Shown: positions 47,101 through 59,157 of the stretch, in pieces
Position numbering within the stretch: the stretch's first letter is position 1
Layout of the letters: each line of letters begins with the position of its first letter
Assembly: GCF_018446385.1 (NCBI RefSeq)
Contig: NC_056005.1
Span: 43,033,461 to 43,097,460 of the forward strand
Reading direction: 5' to 3'
Length of the DNA stretch: 64,000 nucleotides
Source: Zingiber officinale
Taxonomy: Eukaryota; Streptophyta; Magnoliopsida; Zingiberales; Zingiberaceae
Translations under genes and position numbers: made by a program
Notes under the pieces: model-generated
Seen by the model: the letters and a program-made list of their open reading frames with translations, nothing else
Databases searched by the model: none
Told to the model about the DNA's origin: nothing

Positions 47101-47540
47101 ATAAAATAGACTACATGGAGAATCTCTTGGGAGAAATTGAGAAGATAACATGGGTGCAATGGCGCATGAGCTACCCAATAGAGTATGAAGCCCTCATTAA
47201 TACTGGAGAAGGGAGAGAAGGTACTCAGAATATCCTCTCGCAAATGAGAAGGGTGTTCTCTTCTGAAGATCCTACTCAAGGATCAATAGCCATCCAGGAC
47301 GCTGCTTATCGAGATATGGATAAACTCTCTTGTGATAACGTTAAGAACATCATCCAGTACCTGAATGACTATATGAGACTAGCAGCCAAAACTATAAAAG
47401 CAGCATTTGACACCAAGTTTCCAGGACTGAACGTCAGTCTCTTACCAAGGATACTTTTTGCTTATAAATTTTTAGAACAAGAATGCAAAGATGCGGCATT
47501 TAAGCGAGCTTTGAAGAATATCTTTCTATAGCCAAATTCC
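47101..47540 (+). pseudogene. Pararetroviral capsid (coat) protein core
   Basis: The frame from 47115 (138 codons) shows the capsid pattern of badnaviruses: W-x-x-x-x-x-Y-P-x-E-Y-E-A-L, then N-I-L-S-Q-M-R, then G-S-x-A-I-Q-D-A-A-Y-x-D-x-x-x-L-x-C. It ends at a stop near 47529 and the zinc knuckle follows in another frame. The capsid packages the circular viral DNA. Confidence 0.85.
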
Positions 47541-47676
47541 AATACCAAGCTACTACAAAGGGCAAGAGAAGAAGAAATATGGCATTAGGCACTCAAAGAC
47601 TTATAAGGGCAAGTCGCATGAATCTCATGCTAGGATTGAAAAATGCAAGCACCTCATACAAAACAAAAAGTGCATG

Positions 47677-47718
47677 TGCTATCTGTGTGGGCAAGAAGGT
47701 CACTTTACCCGAGAGTGC
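47677..47718 (+). pseudogene. Pararetroviral CCHC zinc knuckle
   Basis: The spacing C-x2-C-x4-H-x4-C is intact (C-Y-L-C, G-H, E-C-P). It lies directly after the capsid core, the usual place for the nucleic-acid-binding end of the coat protein. An acidic segment follows (to 47895) in the same frame. Confidence 0.9.
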
Positions 47719-48030
47719 CCTAATGAGCGCAGAAACATCAAAAGGGTCGCAATATTTAAGCAACTTGACATCCCTGATGACTGTGATATACTATCAGTAC
47801 AAGAGGGAGAAGACCAAAGTGACGCCATTTTCAACATTTCTAAAGGAGAAGAGGACGATGAAGATCTCCAAAGGTCCATACCAACTCTTAGTTAATCTAA
47901 CCATTCTATACTTATGCTTGGATAGTTAGAAGGAGGCTATCACCCCCAAATCAGAGTAACAAATGAACAGCTTAGTTGTCTACATGAATGGCACCACAAC
48001 GAGCCCATTATTCCCCCTCAGCCAAGTAAT

Positions 48031-48108
48031 TGTATATGCTGCAAAAGGGCTACATTACAAAGAGCAAGGATTCATTGCCCAAGATGCTTGGTCATGGCGT
48101 GCAATCTT
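48031..48108 (+). pseudogene. Second Cys-rich motif of badnavirus type
   Basis: The spacing is C-x2-C, eleven residues, C-x2-C, four residues, C-x2-C. This pattern is used to tell badnaviruses from other caulimovirids. It is intact here and lies in the same frame as the protease downstream. Confidence 0.9.
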
Positions 48109-48621
48109 TGCGGACCTTATTACTTCAACAAGGAGGTACCCATCGCTCCATCAGCACCAGCTCAATTTTTTTTTTCTGAGAAAGTTATTACAAGAGCAGC
48201 AATACTACATTTGTGGTGTGAAGGCGAGATAGAATGCCTTCAAAAGGAAGTTGAATACTACAAAACCCAGTATGAGGCACTATTACTAGAAAAGGAACCA
48301 GGTCAAGACTTCCAGCAGCTGGAAAAAGAGAAGGAAGCTGAAATAGAAACTGCTAGCATGCTCCTAAAAGAAACACACCAAGTTGCAGTGCAAGAAGCCA
48401 GGGGTCCTAAACTGGTGAAGAATATGTTGTATAATCTTACAGTTGATATGGAAATTCCCAAAGTACCAAGGTTTCCCTTGAAGGCCATACTAGACACAGG
48501 AGCCACTACCTGTTGCGCAGATCAAAGGTCAGTACCCCCAGAGGCCCTTGAAAAGAATACATTCATAGTGAGCTTCAGTGGGATAAACTCACAACAAACG
48601 ACTAACATGAAAATGAAGTAG
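48109..48621 (+). pseudogene. Pararetroviral coiled-coil segment and aspartic protease
   Basis: A Glu/Lys-rich helical stretch (about 48220-48380) precedes the protease, whose active-site D-T-G-A is at 48493-48504. The frame stops at 48619-48621, before RT. The protease cleaves the polyprotein in a living relative. Confidence 0.88.
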
Positions 48622-48702
48622 GGAAGGATGCTTTTTGGTGAGAACATATTCCAAATCCCATATACATACAGTTTCCCCATGGTACTAGGGGATAATATTT
48701 AA

Positions 48703-49186
48703 ATGATAATTGGATGCAACTTCATCCGGGCAATGCATGGTGGACTCCGCATCAAAGGCAATGTCGTAACTTTCTATAAGAATCTCACCACCATTAACGC
48801 GTTACCTGTTGCAATTGCAGCAATAGAAGAGCTTGATCTGGAAGAAGAAAAATACATCCAGATCAAGGAGATAGTCAACTATTCTAATGGACCTTCCCAG
48901 CAGAGGTTCAAAACCCAATTTGGTCCCTTACTACAACAACTAAAGGACCAAGGATATATTGGTGACAACCCACTACAACAATGGGCAAAAAATAAAATTG
49001 TCTGTCAGCTAGACGTCAAAAATCCAGATTTCATTATTGAAGATAGACCCCTGAAACACCCGATGTCGCTCCAGAATGAAGCCTTCTCTAAACATATTAA
49101 AGCACTATTAGAAATTGGGGTAATTAGGCCCAGTAACAGCCGACATAGGACCATGACAATTATAGTCAATTTCGAAACCATAGTTG
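48703..49186 (+). pseudogene. Pararetroviral RT, first part
   Basis: This covers the end of the protease/RT link and the start of the RT fingers, including I-x-x-L-L-E-I-G-V-I-R-P-S-N-S near 49100-49140. The frame runs into the Copia-3 LTR after 49186. The interrupted codon and the copied 5 bp (agttg) are picked up at 59065-59070. The frame is otherwise open from 48703. Confidence 0.9.
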
Positions 49187-51597
49187 TGTTGGAGTGTATA
49201 CTGAAAGCCTAAGCTTTGTAAACATTCATTATGAATAAAAAATCACATTTGGTCAAATTGTCTACATTTAGTTGTAGTTGTTCAATTAATTTATATTGTA
49301 GATAATATAATATGTGGTGTCACATACAGAAGATGATATTATCAGTACCTTATAAATTATAAACAGTAGCTCGCGACCAAAATGGAAAGGAACAAACCAT
49401 TAGAAGGTCGTAGTGTAATTAGGTATCAGTTTATCTTGACTGTATAATTACACTAGTACACTCAGAGTGTATTGAGTAGGACCATTTGAGGTCGTTTCTT
49501 TTATACTGACTTTATAAAGAAACAAAGACCTCGGTTATTATGGAAGTGTGTGCTCTTAATCCTAATATAATAACAAGCACATATATTTGATATTTATTTC
49601 TTTAATTTATCAATGGGTGAGATTTAGTTCGATGAATCTATAAGCCCGATAAGTTGGGAAATGGTATCACTTATAATGTGTGTTGTTGATTATAGAAGGA
49701 AACTGTGTCCTAGAGATACTAGGTTGATAATGTCCTCAAGAGGAGCTCATAAGGATTGTCATGTTAAACCCTGCAGGTGGACTTAGTCCGACATGATAAT
49801 AAGGTTGAGTGGTACTACTCTTGGACTAAGATATTAATTAAATGAGTTGTCAGTAACTCACTTAATTAGTGGACATTCGATATCTTAAACACAGGGACAC
49901 TAACACATTCATAATAAGGAGCCCAAAAATATAATTTGGGATTGGTGCAGTAGTTCAATAATAGTTCTCTAGTGGAATGAATTATTATTGATAAAATTAA
50001 GTTGTGTGTTCGGGGCGAACACGGGATGCTTAATTTTATTGGGAGACCAAAACCAATTCCTCCTCTCGGTCCCTATCGTAGCCTCTTATTTATAGAGTAC
50101 TATACCCACGTATACCCACTTTCTATACCCACCTAATAGGGGCCGGCCAAGCTAGCTTGGGAACCAAGCTAGGGCCGGCCTAAGCATAAATTGGGGTGGT
50201 CGGCCCTAGCTTGAACCCAAGCTAGAGGGGCCGGCCAAATTAAATTAAAAAAGAATTTTAATTTTAATTTTTATTATGTGGAAGATATAATTTATTAAAG
50301 AGAATTAAAATTAAAATATCTCTCTTGTAAAAGATCTATAAAAGATTAAAGAAAGAGATTAGATCTCTTTCCTTATTTGTAGATTGGTGAGATATTTTAT
50401 TTTCTCTTTAAAATTTATTCACATGTTGTAAAATTAAAATTATGGACATTTCTTTTTATCAATCATGAAGAGGTTTTTGAAGAGAAATTTTATTTTTAAA
50501 ATTTCCGGAAACAAATTAGGAAGTTTTAATTTGTTGATTAAAACTTGTCTAATTTATTTCTTTTGATGTGGCCGGCCAATATTGTTTTAATTGGAAATTT
50601 TATTTTATTTTTCTCAATTAAATCATGTCAAGGAAATTAAGGAAATTTTATTGTAATTAAATTTTCTAATTTTCCTAGGCCAAGGAATATAAAAGAAGGG
50701 GTGGGGGTGCCTTCATGAGATACAACCTCTATTATTTCTCTCCCTATTTTGTTCCTTGGTGTGGCCGACCATCATCATCCTCTCCCTCTCTTCCTCTTGT
50801 GGTGGCCGAAACATCCCTATTGCTTGGAGTTTTTGTGGAGGCCAGATACTACTTGGAGAAGAAGAAGAAGAAGGAGAGAAAGCTAGCATCTCTTAGAGCT
50901 TGGTTGGTGTTTTGATCTTCTTCCTTGATGAAGCTTCCTTATTGTTGGCCGAACCTAGCTAGGAGGAGAAGAAGGTGGTTGGTGGTTTCTCATCTTGGAA
51001 GATCGTTGCCCACACAACGTCCGAGGTTAGAAGAGGAATATGGTAGAAGATCAAGAGGTCTTTCTAGAAGGTATAACTAGTAATTTTTCCTTTCCGCATC
51101 ATACTAGTTATTTATGGAAATAATACCAAATACAAGAGGCTTACGATTCTAGTATTTCGAATTTGTTTTTCGATGTTGTGTTCTTTTGTTTTATTTTTCC
51201 TTGTGATTTGATTATTCTTTTCGGTTAACCTAAAATTATTTTAGGAAATTAAATATTAGCTTTCTATAAAAGGTTTTGTCTAGTCGGTGGTGGTTGCTCC
51301 CATATCCAAGAAGGTCATGTGCCTCGCCACGTCAGTACTGGGAACCAATTATGGAAATTAATATTTAATGGAATTAATAACTTAAGGTGATTTGGGTCGA
51401 ACGTGTTAAGTTCCGCAGGAGACCTAAGTCAAAACCTAAAAGAACGAATAGATTAAGTTTTGGATCAAATGTGTTAAGTTCCGCAGGCGATCCAAAATTT
51501 AATTTAAAAGAACACATGGTAGCTAGGAAAAGGTTCAGACCTTTGTACAAAATTTTTGTACAGTGGAACCTCTAGGTTTTCCGAGTAGCAACCAACA
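49187..51597 (+). repeat. Copia-3 5' LTR
   Basis: It begins TGTTGGAGTGTATACTG and ends ACCAACA. The promoter TATAAAAG is at 50688-50695. A cluster of GGCCGGCC words with mirrored aagctagcttgg/ccaagctagg forms hairpin-capable repeats at about 50133-50240, seen also in the other copies. Short frames after the TATA box recur in all family LTRs. Confidence 0.94.
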
Positions 51598-51599
51598 AT

Positions 51600-51611
51600 T
51601 GGTATCAGAGC
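51600..51611 (+). other. Copia-3 primer binding site
   Basis: The sequence tggtatcagagc, two bases after the LTR, is complementary to the 3' end of initiator tRNA-Met. Confidence 0.93.
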
Positions 51612-52692
51612 TAGGGTTTTGCCTCTGTGTATTTGGTATTAGTTTAATTATGCACATGTCATACATAATTTAGGCAGGTTAATAGTAGGATGTGCTAACT
51701 TTGTGGATGCAGGATCCAACTATTATGGCTTTTAGTTATTATGTGTGTGATTGAACCCTTGGACATGTCAAGGGCATTTATATGTGTGTGCATGATTGTA
51801 TTAAAATATAGCAGGAGCTGTATTTAGTTTTATTAGGATTTTATTTTTGATCTAGATACATGTACATTCCTTTTATGGAATATAGGATCAAAAATGTAAA
51901 ATTCTATTTATGTCGCGGATCAAATCTTGCAAAGCGTGGAACCTTTTAAGGACCAAGATGGATGCGACAGCTAGACCCGGTGGCGGTGGCCAAATATGGC
52001 AGCAGCTTGGGATGACAACACACGAAGGACAACTATAGATAAAAGTCATAATAGTTGAAAATTAGATTTTCTATTTATTGCTTTTATATTGTGCTGTGTG
52101 TGCATGTTAGTATACATGACCAGTAGGCTAGCATAGTTAAAATTCCTCGTTTATAAATAACTAAGTGGGAGAGGGATTTTAAATAAATCCCATGGTCTCC
52201 ATTACTGGTTTGTAAGTGATGCAAACAAGCTTGCGCGTTGGCTCTGAGTGCCTTCCTCCATAACGGATGAGCTTGTTTGTGGATCACTAGAACAGACTTC
52301 CATTTTGGATGACTATAGGAAGTTAATTAAGAGCGTGTGATCTTCCCCAACGGAAGGGGCATAATCTTATTAATGGACTTAGTGTCAAGTAATGGTATAC
52401 ACTTAGACACATCTAATAGTATCCTCCCCATCGGAGTCACTGCTATTATTTGTGTGACCAAAAGACACCAACTATTAATTTTATTTGTCAAAAAGTTAGG
52501 TTGACAAGATAATAAAATTAATGGGTTAAAACCCTCCTTTTACAAATGTTGAATTTGTATACGTCCACACTAACGTGACATACAAAATTCACGGTGTTTT
52601 GAGGTGTTGGTTAATTTAAAATAGTATTGTTTGAGGAATCAATATTATTCTAAATTTAGAGTTCTGACCAAAAGTTATTTGTGATTCCTAGG
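51612..52692 (+). other. Copia-3 untranslated leader
   Basis: About 1.1 kb between the primer site and the gag start. There is no open frame of interest. It carries a segment (52560-52595) that is tandemly duplicated in Copia-2. Confidence 0.7.
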
Positions 52693-55600
52693 ATGACTTT
52701 CAACCCACTGTCCATCATACTTCAACAGAATAGACTTACTGGACCAAATTACATAGATTGGAAAAGAAACCTGGACATTGTTCTTATTGCTGAAGGCTAT
52801 AAATTTGTACTGACTGAGGCTTTCCCTGAAGCACTTACTGGTGAATCTACTCAAGAGGAGATTGAATATCATAGGAAATGGGTAAAAGCTAATGAGATGG
52901 CGCGGTGTTACATTTTGGCTTCAATGTCAAATGTATTGCAACATCAGCATCAAGATTTACCAACAGCTTATGATATTATGAATAATCTCAAGGAACTCTT
53001 TGGTCATCAGGATAGGGCTTCTAGGCAAGAAGCCATGAGAAAGATAATGACAGCCACCATGCAAGAGGGTACTCCTGTGAGGGATCATATCCTAAAGATG
53101 ATGGCTTATCTGAACGAAATACAGATCCTTGGAGGAGAAATTGATGGGGAAACCCAGATCGATATGATCCTCCCAACGCTACCGAGAAGTTTTAAGCAGT
53201 TTCGCCTGAACTATAATATGAATAAGAGGATTTATTCATTAGCGGAACTACTGACAGAACTTCAAGCAGCAGAAGGATTATTTCGTCACAATGCTCAAAT
53301 TCACTATGCTGAAAATGGTTCTACTTCTAAACCGAGAGGAAAGAAGAAGAAGAAACAAGTTGGTTCAGCAAAGAAAGTGAATAAATCTCAGAGTACGGGA
53401 TTTAAAGCTGGAGTGAAAAAGTCGAAGGGCAAGTGCTTCATCTGCAAGCAGGCAGGACATTGGAAGGCGGACTGTCCTCGTAGGAACCAAAACAAAAGTA
53501 TATCTCATGCTCTAGTTGTTGAAACATGTTTAGCGGTGTTATCTACCAGCACCTGGTGTGTAGATACGGGAGCCACTGATCATGTCTGCAATTCCTTGCA
53601 GGGGTTCCAGGAAACCCGACGACTATCTGAAGGAGAGATTACCGTCTACATGGGCAATGCTACTAAGGTGGCAGCTGTTGCAGTGGGAGATGTCTATTTA
53701 TCTTTTAGTAGAAATAGAAATTTGGTTTTAAGAAATTATCTTTATGTACCCAGTTTTAGAAAGAATTTAATTTCAGTTTCTAAACTATTTTTAGATGGAT
53801 ATTCAGTTTCTTTCAGTAACAATATAGTTATTAAAAGAAATAAAGTGATTATCTGTTCTGGTGCATTGGTTGGAAATTTGTATACTTTAAATCCAATTTC
53901 TTCCACAAAGCAAAACATGGAAATTTATAACTCATATTCTAACTCTAATAAGAGAAAAGAACCTTCGGAAATGAACCAAGCATATCTTTGGCATCTAAGG
54001 CTTTGTCATATTAACTTAAGTAGGATTCAGAGGCTTATAGCTGATGGACTTTTGAGTTCGGTAGAGTTGAAAAATTTTCCAACTTGTGAATTTTGCTTGG
54101 AAGGTAAAATGACCAAGAGGTCGTTCAAGGCCAAGGGGTATAGAGCCAAAGAAGTGTTGGAATTGGTTCATTCTGATTTGTGTGGTCCTATGTCTGTGCA
54201 GGCAAGATGTGGTTTTGAATATTTTGTCTCTTTTATAGATGATTATTCAAGATACGGATATATTTACCTAATGCACCGCAAGTCCGAGTGCTTTGATAAG
54301 TTCGAAGAATACAACGCTGATGTGGAGAAACGATTAGGTAAGAGTATCAAGACACTACGATCTGATCGTGGTGGCGAATACCTCTTAGGAGAGTTTAGGA
54401 ATTACTTATCAGAGGCCGGGATTCAATCCCAATTGTCTGCACCTGGAACACCCCAACAGAATGGTGTAGCAGAATGAAGGAATAGGACTTTTATGGAGAT
54501 GGTTAGATCGATGATGATTTATTCAGAATTACCAAATTCGTTTTGGGGATATGCTTTGGAAATAGCAGTGTATGTTCTGAACTTAGTACCTTCTAAATCA
54601 GTTTCTTCTACTCCCATAGAATTGTGGAATGGGTGAAAACCCAGTCTAAGACATATTCGGATTTGGGGTAGTCCAACACATGTGCAGAAACCAGATGCTG
54701 ATAAGTTAGAATCCCGTACAGAAGTTCGCGTGTTTGTAGGATATCCCAAAGGAACGAAAGGTGGTTTATTTTATAGTCCTAAAGACCAGAAGGTCATTGT
54801 TAGCACCAATGCCCAGTTTTTAGAAGAAGACTATATAATGGATCACAAGCCCAGTAGTAAAGTTGTTTTATAAGAACTAAGAGAGGACACGTCTACTTTA
54901 GTACCAACAGTACAAGATGAAGTACCACACGAGACTGCAACATGTGTCACACATGATACACAACCACAGACAGTGCCTCGTCGTAGTGGGAGGGTTGTGA
55001 GGCAACCTGAGAGATTCATGTTTTTGGGAGAGTCTTCGGACTTGATCCCGGGTAAACATGAACCTGATCCCCGGACATATGACGAAGCACTCCAAGATAT
55101 AGATGCAGCATCTTGGCAAAAGGCGATGAATTCTGAAATAGAGTCTATGTACTCTAATAAGGTCTGGGAGCTTGTAGAACCACCTGATGGTGTAAAAGCC
55201 GTTGGATGTAAGTGGATCTACAAAAGGAAAAGAGGGACAGACGGGAAGGTAGAAACCTTCAAAGATAGGCTTGTTGCGAAAGGGTACACTCAGAAAGAGA
55301 GAATCGATTATGAGGAAACCTTTTCACCGGTAGTCATGCTTAAGTCTATCCGGATACTCTTATCCATCGCTGCTCATATGGATTATGAGATTTGGCAAAT
55401 GGATGTCAAGACAGCTTTCCTTAATGGAAGTCTTGAGGAAAACATCCATATGAGGCAACCAGAAGAGTTCATTGAAAAAGGCAAAGAGCATCTAGTGTGC
55501 AAGCTCAATCGGTCCATTTATGGACTGAAGCAAGCTTCAAGATCTTGGAACATCCAGTTTAATGAAGTAATCCAGTCATATGGATTTATTCAAAGTCTGG

Positions 55601-56640
55601 ATGAGTCTTGTGTATATAAGAAGTGTAATGGAAACGTGGTGGTATTTCTTGTACTATACATAGATGATATTTTGTTAATTAGCAACAATGTCAAGGTATT
55701 ATCAGACATAAGGGTATGGTTGTCCAAACAATTTGATATGAAGAATTTAGGAGAGTGTGCACACATTCTTGGGATCAAAGTAATAAGGGATCGCAAGAAA
55801 AGAATGTTGTGTCTGTCCCAAGCTTCATACATAGATACAATCCTTGCTCGTTTTAGTATGCAGGATTCCAAGAAAGGTTTCTTACCTTTTAGGCATGGAA
55901 TAGCTCTATCTAAAGAGATGTCTCCAAAGACATCAAAGGAGATAGAAGACATGAAAGCGGTTCCTTATGCTTCGGCTGTAGGAAGCCTTATGTACGCAAT
56001 GCTATGTACGAGACCTGATATCTGCTTTGTCGTGGGCATGGTCAGTAGATATCAGAGTAACCCTGGACAAGGACATTGGACTGCGGTAAAGCATATATTA
56101 AAGTACCTGAGAAGGACTAGAGATTATATGCTAGTTTACGAAGCAGACAATTTGCTCCCTGTGGGTTACACGGATTCAGATTTCCAATCAGATAGGGACA
56201 GTAGTAAGTCTACATCAGGTTGTGTTTACTTTAGGAGGTGGAGCCATTTCATGGAGGAGTGTTAAGCAGAAATGCATTTCGGACTCAACCATGGAAGCTG
56301 AGTATGTAGCAGCCTCTGAGGAAGCTAAAGAAGCAGTATGGCTCAGGAACTTTCTAATGGACTTAGATGTGATTCCTGATTTGCCCAAAATCATCACAAT
56401 TTATTGTGATAATAGCGGTGCAGTCACAAACTCGAAGGAACCATGAGCTCATAAGGCAAGTAAACATATAGAGCGCAAGTACCACCTGATACGAGATATC
56501 GTGAAGTGAGGAGAAGTTGTCATCGCCAAGATTGCATCAGCGGATAACCTGGCAGATCCTTTCACTAGGGCCCTTCCAGCGAAAGCTTTCGATCGGCATG
56601 TGGAGGGAATGGGAATCAGATGTATGGTAGAAGATATGGC
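52693..56640 (+). pseudogene. Copia-3 Gag-Pol polyprotein, near intact but stopped
   Basis: The start is taken at 52693 (M-T-F-N-P), since the upstream codons lie in the leader. Gag is followed by a CCHC knuckle at about 53434-53475 (C-F-I-C, G-H, D-C-P). The protease D-T-G-A is near 53566. Next are a GAG-pre-integrase H-L-R-L-C-H near 53992, integrase with H-S-D-L-C-G-P (54170), D-D-Y-S-R and D-R-G-G-E-Y, RT with Y-I-D-D near 55660, and RNase H with D-S-T-M-E-A-E-Y near 56285. In-frame stops are at 54475-54477 (TGA), near 54636 and at 54871-54873. A 2-base deletion near 56222 shifts the RNase H frame, and further TGA stops lie near 56444 and 56507. Several stops are C-to-T changes at former CGA codons, as expected for methylated transposons. 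Confidence 0.94.
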
Positions 56641-56657
56641 AGCTTAGTCATTAGTAT

Positions 56658-56668
56658 AAGTGGGAGAT
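56658..56668 (+). other. Copia-3 polypurine tract
   Basis: The sequence aagtgggagat lies directly before the 3' LTR and would prime plus-strand DNA synthesis. Confidence 0.85.
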
Positions 56669-59064
56669 TGTTGGAGTGTATACTGAAAGCCTAAGCTTTG
56701 TAAACATTCATTATGAATAAAGATCACATTTGGTCAAATTGTCTACATTTAGTTGTAGTTGTTCAATTAATTTATATTGTAGATAATATAGTATGTGGTG
56801 TCACATACAGAAGATGATATTATCAGTACCTTATAAATTATAAACAGTAGCTCGCGACCAAATGGGAAAGGAACAAACCATTAGAAGGTCGTAGTGTAAT
56901 TAGGTATCAGTTTATCTTGACTGTATAATTACACTAGTACACTCAGAGTGTATTGAGTAGGACCATTTGAGGTCGTTTATTTTATACTGACTTTATAAAG
57001 AAACAAAGACCTCGGTTATTATGGAAGTGTGTGCTCTTAATCCTAATATAATAACAAGCACATATATTTGATATTTATTTCTTTAATTTATCAATGGGTG
57101 AGATTTAGTTTGATGAATCAATAAGCCCGATAAGTTGGGAAATGGTATCACTTATAATGTGTGTTGTTGATTATAGAAGGAAACTGTGTCCTAGAGATAC
57201 TAGGTTGATAATGTCCTCAAGAGGAGCTCATAAGAATTGTCATGTTAAACCCTGCAGGTGGACTTAGTCCGACATGATAATAAGGTTGAGTGGTACTACT
57301 CTTGGACTAAGATATTAATTAAATGAGTTGTCAGTAACTCACTTAATTAGTGGACATTCGATATCTTAAACACAGGGAGACTAACACACTCATAATAAGA
57401 AGGAACCCAAAAATGTAATTTGGGATTGGTGCGGTAGTTCAATAATAGTTCTCTAGTGGAATGAATTATTATTGATAAAATTAAGTTGTGTGTTCGGGGC
57501 GAACACGGGATGCTTAATTTTATCAGGAGACCAAAACCAATTCCTCCTCTCGGTCCCTATCGTAGCCTCTTATTTATAGAGTACTATACCCACTTTCTAT
57601 ACCCACCAAATAGGGGCCGGCCAAGCTAGCTTGGGAACCAAGCTAGGGCCGGCCTAGGTATAAATTGGGGTAGCCGGCCCTAACCCAAGCTAGAGGGGCC
57701 GGCCAAATTAAATTAAAAAAAGAATTTTAATTTTAATTTTTATTATGTGGAAGATATAATTTATTAAAGAGAATTAAAATTAAAATATCTCTCTTGTAAA
57801 AGATCTACAAAAGATTAAAGAAAGAGATTATATCTCTTTCCTTATTTGTAGATTGGTGAGATATTTTATTTTCTCTTAAAAATTATTCACATGTTGTAAA
57901 ATTAAAATTATGGAAATTTCTTTTTATCAATCATGAAGAGATTTTTTAAGAGAAATTTTATTTTTAAAATTTCCGGAAACAAATAGGAAGTTTTAATTTG
58001 TTGATTAAAACTTGTCTAATTTATTTCTTTTGATGTGACCGGCCAATATTGTTTTAATTGAAAATTTTATTTTATTTTTCTCAATTAAATCATGTCAAGG
58101 AAATTAAGAAAATTTTATTGTAATTAAATTTCCTAATTTGCCTAGGCCAAGGAATATAAAAGAAGGGGTGGGGGTGCCTTCATGAGACACAACCTCTATT
58201 ATTTCTCTACCTCTTTTGTTCCTTGGTGTGGCCGGCCATCATCATCCTCTCCCTCTCTTCCTCTTGTGGTGGCCGAAACATCCCTATTGATTGGAGTTTT
58301 TGTGGAGGCCGGATACTACTTGGAGAAGAAGAAGAAGAAGGAGAGAAAGCTAGCATCTCTTGGAGCTTGGTTGGTGTTTTGATCTTCTTCGTTGGTGAAG
58401 CTTCCTTATTGTTGGCCGAACCTAGCTAGGAGGAGAAGAAGGTGGTTGGTGGTTTCTCATCTTGGAAGATCATTGCCCACACAACGTCCGAGGTTAGAAG
58501 AGGAATACGGTAGAAGATCAAGAGGTCTTTCTAGAAGGTATAACTAGTAATTTTTCCTTTCCGCATCATACTAGTTATTTATGGAAATAATACCAAATAC
58601 AAGAGGCTTACGATTCTAGTATTTCGAATATATTTTTCGATGTTGTGTTCTTTTGTTTTATTTTTCCTTGTGATTTGATTGTTCTTTTCGGTTAACCTAA
58701 AATTATTTTAGGAAATTAAATATTAGCTTTCTATAAAAGGTTTTGTCTAGTCGGTGGTGGTTGCTCCCATATCCAAGAAGGCCATGTGCCTCGCCACGTC
58801 AGTACTGGGAACCAATTATGGAAATTAATATTTAATGGAATTAATAACTTAAGGTGATTTGGGTCGAATGTGTTAAGTTCCGCAGGAGACCCAAGTCAAA
58901 ATCTAAAAGAACGAATAGATTAAGTTTTGGATCAAACGTGTTAAGTTCCGCAGGCGATCCAAAATTTAATTTAAAAGAACACATGGTAGCTAGGAAAAGG
59001 TTCAGACCTTTGTACAAAATTTTTGTACAGTGGAACCTCTAGGTTTTCCGAGTAGCAGCCAACA
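56669..59064 (+). repeat. Copia-3 3' LTR
   Basis: Nearly identical to 49187-51597, with the TATA box at 58155-58162. Small differences include a missing tataccc-type unit near 57590. The low number of visible differences argues for a relatively young insertion. Confidence 0.94.
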
Positions 59065-59069
59065 AGTTG

Positions 59070-59157
59070 ATCCTAAAACAAAAAAAGAGATAAAAGGGAA
59101 GGAGTGAATGGTCTTCAACTACAAAAGACTTAATGATCTTACGACCAAAGACCAATA
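59070..59157 (+). pseudogene. Pararetroviral RT, second part (88-bp island)
   Basis: This short piece between two retrotransposons keeps the viral reading frame continuous with 49186 on one side and 63051 on the other, once single target copies are removed. It encodes a conserved basic and aromatic RT segment. A TGA at 59105-59107 interrupts it. Confidence 0.9.

Larger units (their letters stand above)
49187..59064 (+). mobile_element. Copia-3: complete Ty1/copia retrotransposon inserted in viral RT
   Basis: The 5' LTR is 49187-51597 (2411 bp) and the 3' LTR is 56669-59064 (2396 bp). The target duplication agttg is perfect (49182-49186 and 59065-59069). The element is about 9.9 kb. The internal region has gag, protease, integrase, RT and RNase H in copia order in one frame, with three in-frame stops and a 2-base deletion. 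It is the best preserved family member here. The lineage is probably among the Tork/Angela-type copia, but I could not fix it. Confidence 0.96.
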
